In this document: one piece after another, positions 43,147 to 51,875 of the stretch | Layout: each line of letters begins with the position of its first letter | Position numbering within the stretch: position 1 is the stretch's first letter | NCBI RefSeq assembly: GCF_900101395.1 | Contig: NZ_FMZO01000004.1 | Span: 1 to 64,000, forward strand | Length of the DNA stretch: 64,000 nt | Reading direction: 5' to 3' | Source: Niabella drilacis | Lineage (GTDB): Bacteria; Bacteroidota; Bacteroidia; Chitinophagales; Chitinophagaceae | Made by a program: the position numbers and the translations under genes | Notes under the pieces: model-generated | Told to the model about the DNA's origin: nothing | The model's input: only the letters and a program-made list of their open reading frames with translations | The model's database searches: none

Positions 43147-44505
43147 ATGAAACGTATTGCCGCTGCAATATGTTTAACCGGTGCCTGTTTCATTACAAAT
43201 GCCCAGGATAATTCGCCTTATTCAAGATATGGCCTGGGAGATGAGATCTCTTCTTCCAGCGCTACCAGCAGGGGAATGGGCGGTGTTTCCGCAGCATATA
43301 ACAGCTATTCGTCTGTTAACTATGCCAACCCCGCTTCTTATTCTTTCTTTTTATCTATTCCCGAGCCCGGCACCCGCAAACAGCTTCAGGGGCGCGCCAT
43401 CCTGGATATCGGGATCGAAGGGACCGGACACACTTTGATCGATCAGAGCAAACAGTCGCGTTTTACCTCCAGCAACCTTATTTTTAACAGGATCTCCTTA
43501 GGTGTTCCGCTGCGGCGCAACTGGGGAATGGCTTTTGGACTGAGACCGCTGAACCGGATCAGCTATAAGATGCAGCAGAGTGGCCGTCTTAAGGATGAAA
43601 ATACCGGAGTGGATATCGATTCTGCCATTACGGTGTTTGAGGGATCCGGGGGGGCATACCTTGCATCCCTGGGAACCGGGGTGAAATTTGCCCTGGCTAA
43701 AAGCCATTACCTTAGCCTGGGTGTTAACGGCGGCTACCTGTTTGGTTCTAAAGATTATGCCCGGCACCGGAGCTTTTTTAATGATACCACCCTTTACCGC
43801 ACCGGAACCTGGGATACCAAAACGTCTATGGGAGGGCTGTATGCAGATGCAGGCCTGCAATACCAGGGAAAGATGAGCGATAAGCTTTACCTGGGCATTG
43901 GTGTATTTGGTAACTGGCAGCAAAAGATCAATACACATACGACATTAACCTCAAGCTCTATCGACAATTCGACAGGAGTTCCGGATACTGCCTATACCAG
44001 TGGCGAGCAGACCGGCAATATCATTTATCCCACTAATCTTACGGCCGGCTTTATCCTGCAGAAGGCGCAGTCGCAAACAGAGGCCGGCTGGCTTTTTGGA
44101 GCGGATTTTACCACTACGAACTGGCAAAACTACCGGGAAAATAACCTGCCTGATACGGCTGTGGCCAGTAACTGGAAATTGAAAGTAGGCGCAGAGTTCA
44201 GTCCTGTAAATAAAAAAAATTACCTCAGCCAGATGTACTACCGGGTGGGCTTTTTTACCGGGCCGGATTATATTAAACTCCGTGGAAAGCAACTGCCTCT
44301 TTACGGGATTACTGCCGGTGTTGGATTACCCCTGGCTAATTATAACCAGCAGGCAAGAGGCCAGGCAACCATCATCAATCTTGGACTGGAATACATGAAA
44401 CGGGGCAACAATGACAGCCCCCTGCAGGAAAATATGTACCGGATAACGGTAGGGTTTTCTTTAACTGATATGTGGTTTGGCAAGCGCAGAAACGGAGACC
44501 GCTAA
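43147..44505 (+). CDS. Outer-membrane beta-barrel protein between coaX and lptC
   Basis: A 452-residue protein with signal peptide MKRIAAAICLTGACFITNAQ. It is followed by SPYSRYGLGDEISSSSATSRGMGGVSAAYNSYSSVNYANPASYSF (quoted as landmarks: SRYGLGD, RGMGG, NPASY). The pattern is that of the barrel protein found in Bacteroidota next to coaX and lptC. The barrel strands run to a final TVGFSLTDMWFGKRRN. Function is not established; a FadL-like transport or outer-membrane assembly role has been suggested for such barrels. The ATG at 43147 gives a proper signal peptide. Confidence 0.82.
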   Translation: MKRIAAAICLTGACFITNAQDNSPYSRYGLGDEISSSSATSRGMGGVSAAYNSYSSVNYANPASYSFFLSIPEPGTRKQLQGRAILDIGIEGTGHTLIDQSKQSRFTSSNLIFNRISLGVPLRRNWGMAFGLRPLNRISYKMQQSGRLKDENTGVDIDSAITVFEGSGGAYLASLGTGVKFALAKSHYLSLGVNGGYLFGSKDYARHRSFFNDTTLYRTGTWDTKTSMGGLYADAGLQYQGKMSDKLYLGIGVFGNWQQKINTHTTLTSSSIDNSTGVPDTAYTSGEQTGNIIYPTNLTAGFILQKAQSQTEAGWLFGADFTTTNWQNYRENNLPDTAVASNWKLKVGAEFSPVNKKNYLSQMYYRVGFFTGPDYIKLRGKQLPLYGITAGVGLPLANYNQQARGQATIINLGLEYMKRGNNDSPLQENMYRITVGFSLTDMWFGKRRNGDR

Positions 44506-44641
44506 CAGTGGGGCCTGTGTTCCGCGGATATACTCATAATCCGCATTGCCAGGCTTTTCAGCGCAACCCGTTAAAGGTACAGGAGCCGCAATATATTGTA
44601 TACCGCTAACAGCGACCAGGATGTTATCTGCTCATTTACAT

Positions 44642-44649
44642 TACTTTTG
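44642..44649 (+). promoter_or_regulatory. -7 promoter box for lptC
   Basis: TACTTTTG ending 15 nt before the TTG start of lptC. It supports a short leader and the non-ATG start, because the transcript would begin near 44655, after any other candidate start. Confidence 0.45.
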
Positions 44650-44664
44650 CAATAAACCGATTTT

Positions 44665-45318
44665 TTGAAGTTGCGTACACGATATGTTTTATTTGCCGCA
44701 GTACTGCTGCTGGCGGCCTGTGAAAATACAGAGGAAGAGATCAACGCACTTAATAAAAGGGTTTCGATGTCGGACCAGGCGATCAAAGTGGAAAGCTATT
44801 TATCGCAGGGCGGCAAGGTAAAGGCAAAGCTGACAGCCCCCGTAATGCTCCGGGTACAGGCCGATACGGTTTATACAGAGTTTCCCAAAACATTACATGT
44901 GGACTTTTATAACGATAGTGCCCGGGTAGAGAGCCGGCTGGACAGTAAGTATGGTAAGTACATGGAGTCCGTTAACATGATCTATCTCCGGGACAGTGTG
45001 CGGGTTACCACAGTAAAAGGCGACACACTTTATTGCCAGGACCTTTGGTGGGATCAGAATAAACAGATCTTTTACACGCATAAGCCTGCACGATTTGTAT
45101 CTTCTACGGGTGAGCCCCTGCAGGGAGATGGAGGGTTAATTGCCACCCAGGATTTGAAAGAAAAGACGTTCATCAATTCACACGGACAGTTTTCTCCCGG
45201 CGAGACGGGCCTGCCAGGTAAGGCAGGAGCTGTAGCCCCGGCTGCAGCAGGCACTGCTGCTCCGGCAGATACTACAGGCCGTGCTCCGGCGCCGGCTGCC
45301 CCGCCACCCGCTAAATAA
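44665..45318 (+). CDS. lptC: LPS export protein LptC with Ala/Pro tail
   Basis: A 217-residue lipoprotein (lipobox LLLAAC, Cys near 19) starting with TTG; no ATG is available and a promoter box sits just upstream. The OstA-like beta jelly roll runs over about 35-175 (DQAIKVESYLSQGG; YGKYMESVNMIYLRDSVRVTT; LYCQDLWWDQNKQIFYTHKPARF). By family it is the periplasmic link of the LptBFGC exporter that moves LPS to LptA. The last 35 residues (GKAGAVAPAAAGTAAPADTT then a Pro/Ala run) are low-complexity and unlike the family. Confidence 0.87.
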   Translation: MKLRTRYVLFAAVLLLAACENTEEEINALNKRVSMSDQAIKVESYLSQGGKVKAKLTAPVMLRVQADTVYTEFPKTLHVDFYNDSARVESRLDSKYGKYMESVNMIYLRDSVRVTTVKGDTLYCQDLWWDQNKQIFYTHKPARFVSSTGEPLQGDGGLIATQDLKEKTFINSHGQFSPGETGLPGKAGAVAPAAAGTAAPADTTGRAPAPAAPPPAK

Positions 45319-45424
45319 CCGGTAGCCGCGGAAACATTTTAAGGCCCCTTATTTTAAAAAAGATCATGGACGCCAGGCAAATCAAAGAGCCGCCGGGGCC
45401 GGAAAAGGACCGGCAGGAACTCCG

Positions 45425-45713
45425 TCATTCAACCTCTGCTTTATCTTCTGCTTTTTCTGCATTCTCAATGATATCGCCTTCTTTGAATAATATATTCTTT
45501 ACAACAAGGCGCCAGTCCTTTTTCTTGCGCAGTAAGAACTCCAGGTCCATAGCAAAATGGATGAACTCCTCCTGCTGGGCATGCTTCATGATCTTTTTAG
45601 CATCGCGGTCCTTCTCAACATAGATCCGCTGTTCATACCAGCCGATGGCTTCTTCCGGGCTTCTTTTTAATAGTATCGATATATGCCTGAAATGACATCC
45701 GATGGTCTTTCAT
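45425..45713 (-). pseudogene. Frameshifted encapsulated-ferritin-like (EncFtn) gene
   Basis: On the minus strand, ATG at 45713 (or 45698, MSFQAYIDTIKK) opens a frame that stops early. A one-base shift near 45660 restores EEAIGWYEQR, then EKDRDAKKIMKHAQQEEF, IHFAMDLEFLLRKK, ILFKEGDI and a TGA at 45427-45425. The E-x-W-Y-x-Q-R and E-E-x-I-H motifs match encapsulated ferritin-like proteins, whose Glu/Glu/His bind iron between subunits. The shift is a real mutation or a sequencing error. No encapsulin gene is in the window. The flanks (45319-45424 and 45714-46012) show no other gene. Confidence 0.6.
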
Positions 45714-46012
45714 TGGTGAATAAGGATATATAGTGCAAAACTAAAAGGAAATACCGCATGCATCTAGCCTTCAACGACTATCAAGGAGGATTTGCGCAGC
45801 GGAAGCCGGCCGATCTGTAAAAAGGCTCATCTTCCTGTTATTTGTTTCAAACAGCTCCTTTACAATCTACTAATTTTGTGATTAAACGGGTTTTATCGGG
45901 TAAGATTCCATAAATCCGAAAACGTGAAAACAGCCGCAAAGATGTGTTACTTTTACAGAAATAATTCCGGTTGGGCCAACGGACGGGAGCACGGGGTTAG
46001 CATTTTACAAAA

Positions 46013-46681
46013 ATGAAATTAAAGGTTATCATAACAGGGGCCACCGGTATGGTAGGCGAGGGGGTACTGCAGGAATGTATAAAGAACGCGGCGGTAGAAA
46101 AGATCCTGCTCATCAACCGGAAGGCAACCGGGTATTCCCATCCGAAGATCGAAGAGCTCCTGCACAGCGATTTCAATGATATCAGCCCGATCGCCGACCG
46201 GGTGCAAGGGTATGATGCCTGTTATTTTTGCCTGGGCGTTTCATCAGTAGGTATGAAGGAACCGGATTATTATGCGGTCACCTATACCCTCACCCTCAAT
46301 TTTGCAAAGGTTCTGGCCGGACAAAATCCGCTGATGACTTTTTGCTATGTGTCTGGTGCAGGTACCGACAGCACGGAACAGGGCCGGTTGATGTGGGCGA
46401 GGGTTAAAGGGAAAACCGAAAACGACCTGTTGAAGCTGCCTTTCAAGGCAGTGTATAACTTCCGGCCCGCGGTTATGAAGCCCACAAAAGGGGCACGGAA
46501 TGTAAAAGGCATTTACAGGGTCATCCTCCTGCTGTTTCCATTATTCAGGGTCTTTAACCGCACCTATTTTTTAACCCTGGAAGAAGTAGGCAAGGCCATG
46601 ATCAGCATTGTTATTCATGGCAACCCCACCCCTGCTGTAGAGGTAAAAGATATTGCCCGGCTTTCTGAATTGAACTGTTAA
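46013..46681 (+). CDS. NAD(P)-binding Rossmann protein (HTATIP2-like)
   Basis: A 222-residue atypical SDR-type protein. The nucleotide-binding motif ITGATGMVGEGV is at residues 7-18, with the conserved LLINRKATG further on. Later motifs are YFCLGVSS and YVSGAGTDSTEQGRLMWARVKGKTE. It resembles NAD-binding proteins of the HTATIP2/semialdehyde-dehydrogenase-like type. Its substrate or regulatory role is unknown. It is a single-gene unit, with the next gene in a separate transcript. Confidence 0.8.
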   Translation: MKLKVIITGATGMVGEGVLQECIKNAAVEKILLINRKATGYSHPKIEELLHSDFNDISPIADRVQGYDACYFCLGVSSVGMKEPDYYAVTYTLTLNFAKVLAGQNPLMTFCYVSGAGTDSTEQGRLMWARVKGKTENDLLKLPFKAVYNFRPAVMKPTKGARNVKGIYRVILLLFPLFRVFNRTYFLTLEEVGKAMISIVIHGNPTPAVEVKDIARLSELNC

Positions 46682-46844
46682 TGCATTCCCTGTCTTCCCG
46701 GGCCAATGCTTTTGGGATCCCCTGTCCGGGCAGTTAAAATCGGTTGCATCTGCAAGTATTCCGGCTTTGGCAATGACCCCCGCCCGGGGTCCACAATACG
46801 GGTTCCCGTAAAGATACCGGCCCCTTCTTTATCATCTTTGTAAC

Positions 46845-47795
46845 ATGTGTTATAAGGACTACATTGACCAGGTATTACAGGAATACAACCGGAAAAAGAC
46901 TTCCGGCGAACTACAGCCGAACCTGAATGGCCCTTCCCCCGCCCAGCTGAGAGATGAATGTCTGATCGTATGTACGGAAAGATGGGAACGGAAAGATGAG
47001 CAAACCCTGCGGATGTTTTATGGAAAGACGGTTGATCAAAAAACATACCGGCATATTATTGAGAACTTCGACATCAATAAGTACAAGCAGCTGATTAAGG
47101 TACTAAATAACTCAATGATTGATACCAAACAAAAAAATATTGAACTCCTGGCCTGGCTGATCGGTTTTGAGCCCCGGCCTTTTGATCAATGGAAGAAAAA
47201 CGGCCCTCACGCTCCGGTTGGTGAGGGCAGAGAGGATCCCAAAGATCCGGGTGAAACAGTAGCTGCAAACCCGGTGTTGCCGGAAAATACCGGCAGGCAG
47301 GAACCGGAAGGGGAAGGACAGGGAGTAACCATCGCAGGCCCTGTAGTTGAGACGGATAAGCCGAATAGATTTTTAAGGATACTGCAGGCCCTCACTACAA
47401 CAAAGTTCCATTTTAACGCCATAACCATACCGATAGCTACCGTGGTACTGGCATCAGCCAGCCTACCTGTTTATAAATATGTGAAAGAGTATTTCCCAAA
47501 TGAGGGAGAATGTATGTACTGGACCGGTGATCACTACCAATCCATTTCCTGTGATCAAAAAGTATATGGATCGTTGGTTATTCCGCTGGATACGGAGAAG
47601 CTGGTTCATTTTAAAAAAATAACCCGGCCGGATACCATTACCGAAGCCGATATTAACCGGATCTCTTATATACGGCTCAATGGCAATATTGAGTATTATA
47701 CAAGAAAGGGAGATCATCCTGTTCATACAGAGCGAACGCTTAAGCCACTAACGGAGCATATGTACCAGGCACATATTCTCCCGCTGAAACAGTAG
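46845..47795 (+). CDS. Hypothetical single-span membrane protein
   Basis: A 316-residue protein. The N-terminal 115 residues are a charged helical domain (PSPAQLRDECLIVCTERWERKDEQTLRMFYG; NIELLAWLIGFEPRPFDQW), perhaps an adaptor or DNA-binding-like domain. A low-complexity Pro/Glu/Gly linker (about 120-170) follows, then one membrane helix (about 188-208: FNAITIPIATVVLASASLPVY), then an extracytoplasmic part with two Cys (GECMYWTGDHYQSISC). No family is recognised. The shape suggests signal transfer across the inner membrane. A GACCCC/GGGGTC hairpin lies at 46775-46791. Confidence 0.7.
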   Translation: MCYKDYIDQVLQEYNRKKTSGELQPNLNGPSPAQLRDECLIVCTERWERKDEQTLRMFYGKTVDQKTYRHIIENFDINKYKQLIKVLNNSMIDTKQKNIELLAWLIGFEPRPFDQWKKNGPHAPVGEGREDPKDPGETVAANPVLPENTGRQEPEGEGQGVTIAGPVVETDKPNRFLRILQALTTTKFHFNAITIPIATVVLASASLPVYKYVKEYFPNEGECMYWTGDHYQSISCDQKVYGSLVIPLDTEKLVHFKKITRPDTITEADINRISYIRLNGNIEYYTRKGDHPVHTERTLKPLTEHMYQAHILPLKQ

Positions 47796-47886
47796 CCGGC
47801 TTTCCGGGAAAAAAAGCTTTGCCTTCTTTAACAGTGCTTTGTGCAGCACTCCGGTCCGTTCCTGCCTTGGGTTGTATCCTTAACTT

Positions 47887-48384
47887 ATGGTGTATCAGTA
47901 TTTAACCCTTTTATTACTGTTTTTAGCCGGCTGCAATGGCTCGGCAGATCTGCGATACAAAGCCGTACCATCCGCTGCTGCGGCAACTTATAAGGTAATC
48001 AGCGTAAAAGACGGTGATACTTTTGTATTGCTGATGAATAACAGGGAACAGGTGGTGCGGTTGGCGCATATCGACTGCCCGGAAAAGAAACAGCCCTTTG
48101 GGAACCAGGCCCAACAATTTGTTTCGGACCGGTGTTGGGGGAAGCGTGTCAGCCTCGTGCATCATTACCAATACGACCGGAACAGACGCCTGATTGCGGA
48201 GGTGATTTTGGAAGATGGATGTAATCTTAATAAAGAGCTGGTACAAAATGGCCTGGCCTGGCACTTTAAAAGATACTCCAATGATGAGGAATATGCGGCG
48301 CTGGAAGCAATAGCCCGGCAACAGCGCAAAGGGCTTTGGGCGGATGAACACCCCGGGGCACCCTGGAACTGGCGTCGCCGGTAA
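47887..48384 (+). CDS. Thermonuclease (SNase-like) lipoprotein
   Basis: A 165-residue lipoprotein: lipobox LAGC (Cys16), then an SNase domain from about residue 35. Active-site features are KDGDT (calcium-binding Asp42/Asp44), RLAHIDCPE (Arg58, Asp63, Glu66) and DRNRRLIAEV (second Arg). It would cut extracellular or periplasmic nucleic acid near the membrane surface, perhaps for nucleotide scavenging. Its neighbours do not show a linked pathway. Confidence 0.88.
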   Translation: MVYQYLTLLLLFLAGCNGSADLRYKAVPSAAAATYKVISVKDGDTFVLLMNNREQVVRLAHIDCPEKKQPFGNQAQQFVSDRCWGKRVSLVHHYQYDRNRRLIAEVILEDGCNLNKELVQNGLAWHFKRYSNDEEYAALEAIARQQRKGLWADEHPGAPWNWRRR

Positions 48385-48555
48385 AGACGGCTGTTGAAGC
48401 AGTATCCAACCTGCCAGGTGGTCTAACCAGAATTTATCTGCTGCTACTGCTCCGCATTGTTTTTCTTTTTTAAAAATCCTGCTGTTTACGGTTTCCCATA
48501 ATTTAAGAGGGTACGCTCACGCTACCTTAGCAGCCGTATAAACACGCAGTAGTAC

Positions 48556-48582
48556 AGACGCGTCTTTATAGGGTTACTTTTT
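48556..48582 (+). promoter_or_regulatory. Putative promoter/operator of the seven-gene operon
   Basis: TACTTTTT (48575-48582) is a near-match to TAnnTTTG. The perfect palindrome AGACGCGTCT (48556-48565) sits in the -33/-7 spacer, a place where a bound repressor would block the polymerase. There is no clear -33 TTTG, so the promoter itself is tentative. The leader to the ATG at 48606 would be about 17 nt. Confidence 0.35.
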
Positions 48583-48605
48583 ACTCATAAAACAACTGTT
48601 CTGAA

Positions 48606-49718
48606 ATGGAGAACGATTTAAAATTGAAGCTGGAGCAGCTACATCAGAGAGTGGATGCATTAAAAGACCAGATCAATACCGAAGAAGCAACAAAAAATGC
48701 TTTTGTGATGCCCTTTATCCAGGCCATCGGTTACGACATTTTTAATCCAACCGAAGTGATCCCGGAATACATTTGCGACATAGGAACAAAGAAAGGAGAA
48801 AAGATTGACTATGTGATCAAGAAAGACGGGGAGCCGGTGCTGATCATCGAGTGTAAGCACTGGAAGGAAAATGCAGATGCGCATAACTCCCAGCTGCACC
48901 GGTACTACCATGTTTCCAAATCCCGCTTTGGGGTGTTGACGAATGGGCTGGTCTATAATTTTTATGCAGACCTGGAGCGTCCGAACATTATGGATGACAA
49001 GCCCTTTTTTACCCTGGAGCTTGCCAACCTGAAGGATGCCAGTATAAAGATCCTTGAAAAGTTCACCAAGCAGGGCTATAATCTCACCGGTATCCTGGAT
49101 TCGGCGGAGGATCTTAAATATATCAAGGCCATCCGCAACGAATTTGAGAAGGAGCTTAAAGACCCGTCTGATGAATTAGTGAAGTTGCTGGTAGGCCGCT
49201 TTTTTGAAAAATCGTTAACCGCAGCCCGGCTCACCAGTTTCAAGGAATATACCCGGAGGGCCCTGTCTAATTCGATCAATGAGTCCATCAATCTCCGGTT
49301 GAAGAGTGCATTAAATATCAATGAAAAAAATCCCTCAAAATCGGACCAACCGGAGGTAACGCCGGTTGATAACAATACAGAGGGCCCTAAATATATTACT
49401 ACTGCAGAAGAAGTGGAAGGATCACAGATCATTAAAGCCATTTTAAGGGAAGTGATTCCTGCCGGCAGGATCGCATTCAGGGATACCCAGTCTTATTTTG
49501 GTATTTTACTGGACGACAATAACCGGAAGCCGCTGGCGCGGCTGCATTTTAACTTTTCTAAAAAATACCTGGAGCTTTTTCATAACGGGAAAGATAACGG
49601 GGAGAAAAAGCTGCTGGATTCGCTGGATGATATTTATCAATACCGGAAAGCGCTTTTGGATACGGTAGATAATTATCAGAAAAACGGTGAGAAGGAACAA
49701 CTAAATACTGCTTCATGA
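48606..49718 (+). CDS. HsdR-N-like PD-(D/E)XK nuclease-type protein
   Basis: A 370-residue protein. An N-terminal coiled coil (1-30) precedes a type I restriction HsdR-N-like nuclease fold: VMPFIQAIGYDIFNPTEVIPEY, then Asp68 (KIDYVI) and the catalytic pair Glu82/Lys84 in VLIIECKHW. Later GVLTNGLVYNFYAD is also typical. There is no helicase motor and no methylase or specificity gene, so it is not a type I system. The C-terminal half (about 200-370) is unrecognised. It heads the seven-gene operon, overlapping the next gene by 4 nt (ATGA). Confidence 0.82.
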   Translation: MENDLKLKLEQLHQRVDALKDQINTEEATKNAFVMPFIQAIGYDIFNPTEVIPEYICDIGTKKGEKIDYVIKKDGEPVLIIECKHWKENADAHNSQLHRYYHVSKSRFGVLTNGLVYNFYADLERPNIMDDKPFFTLELANLKDASIKILEKFTKQGYNLTGILDSAEDLKYIKAIRNEFEKELKDPSDELVKLLVGRFFEKSLTAARLTSFKEYTRRALSNSINESINLRLKSALNINEKNPSKSDQPEVTPVDNNTEGPKYITTAEEVEGSQIIKAILREVIPAGRIAFRDTQSYFGILLDDNNRKPLARLHFNFSKKYLELFHNGKDNGEKKLLDSLDDIYQYRKALLDTVDNYQKNGEKEQLNTAS

Positions 49719-50077
49719 GTCGGATAATTCTATTCATACTATTATCTCTAATTACACAGAGTTCCTGCGCTCAAAAAGCAGTAAAGCATATTGTAAAAAC
49801 CCCGGATGGAACCATTGTACATCTATATGATGATTACACCTGGGCATATTCCCGTTCGTCCACATCTTCAGGCCTAAATAAGAACCGTACGGGTTCTACC
49901 GGTTTATATTCTTCTAATGCTGATATGGGTAGCAGCAGGAAAAGCAGTTCTTCTAAAAAGGGCACTACCAGGAAGACCGGTTCGGGCAGAACTTACCAGC
50001 GAGGCCCCAGGGGTGGATGTTATTATTATACTGCCGGTGGCAGCAAAGTGTATGTGGACAGGAGTTTGTGTAATTGA
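49715..50077 (+). CDS. Small exported protein with GPRGG tail motif
   Basis: A 120-residue protein with a signal peptide (RIILFILLSLITQSSCAQ; the Cys before AQ could be a lipobox). A short beta segment VKTPDGTIVHLYDDYTWAY follows, then a Ser/Lys/Arg-rich linker and the C-terminal motif GPRGGCYYYTAGGSKVYVDRSLC. This motif resembles PBCV basic-adaptor modules (GPRGGxYY-GxKxYV), which often cap other domains; its role is not known. It overlaps the genes on both sides by 4 nt. Confidence 0.7.
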   Translation: MSRIILFILLSLITQSSCAQKAVKHIVKTPDGTIVHLYDDYTWAYSRSSTSSGLNKNRTGSTGLYSSNADMGSSRKSSSSKKGTTRKTGSGRTYQRGPRGGCYYYTAGGSKVYVDRSLCN

Positions 50078-50628
50078 GTAAATGTGCGCAGGTGCTTTAT
50101 TTCTCCAACTATATTAAGCCTGTAGGAAAGAAGATAAGATTCCTGTTCATCATTATCGGGCGGTTTTTCAGGATCGTTTTCAGGCGGCGAAAAGATATTG
50201 AGCTTTTACAACTTTTTTATGCAGAAAAGTACCTGTTTGACAACAGCTACCTGGTTATCCGTTACCGGTTCAGGAATGCGCTTTGGTACAACTTTAAAAA
50301 TATTAAGAGAACAACGGAAAAAGAGATCCTGATTCTGAACCTGAAGAATGTGCCTGCAATACCGGTTGAACTGGTGGTACAGGGCTTTTTTAGGAAGAGA
50401 AAAATTCTTATTTCTGCAATTGCTGAGAAAACGATAGGAAGCAAATCGTTTAGCATAGAATTGAGAGAATTGAATATTACAGAAAAAGGTATTAAGGCGC
50501 AACTATCCAACTATTCAAAATTAACGGTTACGATTTCAGACATTAAATTGAAACATTCCCGGGTAAAACTCAATCATCCGAACGTACAATTCAATCATTC
50601 CTCATTTAGCCAAACTGATTTTATATGA
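50074..50628 (+). CDS. Hypothetical protein of the DUF4407 operon
   Basis: A 184-residue protein read from a TTG start (50074) that overlaps the previous stop. One short hydrophobic segment (about 21-36: IRFLFIIIGRFFRIVF) flanked by basic residues probably anchors it to the inner membrane. The rest is charged, with predicted beta strands toward the end (VTISDIKLKHSRVKLNHPNVQFNHS). No family is recognised. It overlaps the DUF4407 gene by 4 nt (ATGA). Confidence 0.65.
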   Translation: MSKCAQVLYFSNYIKPVGKKIRFLFIIIGRFFRIVFRRRKDIELLQLFYAEKYLFDNSYLVIRYRFRNALWYNFKNIKRTTEKEILILNLKNVPAIPVELVVQGFFRKRKILISAIAEKTIGSKSFSIELRELNITEKGIKAQLSNYSKLTVTISDIKLKHSRVKLNHPNVQFNHSSFSQTDFI

Positions 50629-51875
50629 AAGTAAGAGACTATTATGTAACCCCACGCTCAAATGGGGTAATGCGGTTTTTATGGAAAGCCGCGGGCGGTG
50701 ACCGATACCTGTTAGAACGGGCAACCTATAGCGACCAGGTAAAATATATGTGCCTGGGGGGCATTGTATTTGCAACCGGGGCAATGGCCGGCCTTGCAGG
50801 TGGGTACGCCTTTTACACCATTTTTTCTCCACGAGGTTCGGCATTGGATGATATGCATAGCTACCTTATAACCATCCTCTCTATCTTTTTTGGAATAGTT
50901 TGGGGATTAATCATTTTCAATATTGACCGGTTTATAGTAACCAGTACAGGTAAGGGTGATGGTACAGAAGCCATAACATGGGGTGAATTTAAAGGAGCCA
51001 TCCCCCGCATCCTGATGGGAGCGATCATTGCATTAACGATTTCAAAACCTATTGAAATTAGGATGTTCAAAACCGAGATAGACGCAAAGCTTTATGAGAA
51101 ACAATTAGAACTACAAAAAGAATATGAAAAACGAACAACTGCAAATTTCGAAGAAAGATTGAAAATTGTTGAGGATGATTTGGGTGAACTTGGCAAACAA
51201 AGACAGGATTTAATTGAACGTATAAAATCTGCAGAACATAATATGCAGGACAATTTAATGGGAAAGGTTGAAGGGATTCCTCCAGGTAATGGAAACCTGA
51301 CAAAAGCAATACAATCTCAAATAGATGCCCTAAAAGATGAACTTGGCAGATTTGACCAAATTAATGCCGATAAACTAAATGAAGCTCAAAATAAGCGGAA
51401 ACAAATATTAGCAGAAAAAGAAGTCGCATTATCTAAAAATGTAAAAGTTGCGAACGGACTAGACGGCTTATTAGAAAGAATAAAATTAGCCCATGAAATA
51501 GCAGGCTGGGTCATTTCTCTTTTTATTACGCTGCTTTTTATGGCAATAGAATTAACGCCGGTTTTCTTTAAGCTGATGCTTATAAAAACGCCTTATGATT
51601 ATTTAGCAGAAAACCGGGATGAGCTGATAAAAGCGGAAAATGGTATTGAGGTGCGGTATGATTACTATAAAGACAAAGTAGGGCAGGAGCGACATCTGAT
51701 CATTAACCATGAAGCGGATAAAATGGTGTATGAAAAAATAAAACTGACCGATATACAAAAGGAGCTTACAGGATATGCAGTGGAACAGTATAAAAACAGG
51801 GAAAAGAGGCGAATAGATGAAAACCTGGATGATTATATAAAAAGCATTAACCCGGATGAACCAGGCAATTCATAA
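50625..51875 (+). CDS. DUF4407 membrane protein with coiled coil
   Basis: A 416-residue DUF4407 protein. The N-terminus FLWKAAGGDRYLLERATYS is the family signature. Three membrane helices (about 41-67, 80-102 and 128-144) end in the ISKPIEIRMF motif (139-148). A long coiled coil (about 150-270, heptads of Lys/Glu/Leu) follows, then a fourth helix (about 286-310), then a charged cytoplasmic tail. Its role is unknown. The coiled-coil part (about 51,060-51,500) is visibly more AT-rich than its flanks. The ATG overlaps the previous gene by 4 nt. Confidence 0.85.
   Translation: MKVRDYYVTPRSNGVMRFLWKAAGGDRYLLERATYSDQVKYMCLGGIVFATGAMAGLAGGYAFYTIFSPRGSALDDMHSYLITILSIFFGIVWGLIIFNIDRFIVTSTGKGDGTEAITWGEFKGAIPRILMGAIIALTISKPIEIRMFKTEIDAKLYEKQLELQKEYEKRTTANFEERLKIVEDDLGELGKQRQDLIERIKSAEHNMQDNLMGKVEGIPPGNGNLTKAIQSQIDALKDELGRFDQINADKLNEAQNKRKQILAEKEVALSKNVKVANGLDGLLERIKLAHEIAGWVISLFITLLFMAIELTPVFFKLMLIKTPYDYLAENRDELIKAENGIEVRYDYYKDKVGQERHLIINHEADKMVYEKIKLTDIQKELTGYAVEQYKNREKRRIDENLDDYIKSINPDEPGNS

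Noticed and set aside
45366-45623. 85-codon plus-strand frame
   Set aside because: Lies opposite the ferritin-like sequence, which has clear motifs; the plus frame has none.
48606-49718. Type I restriction enzyme subunit
   Set aside because: There is an HsdR-N-like nuclease fold but no helicase motor and no methylase or specificity gene beside it.
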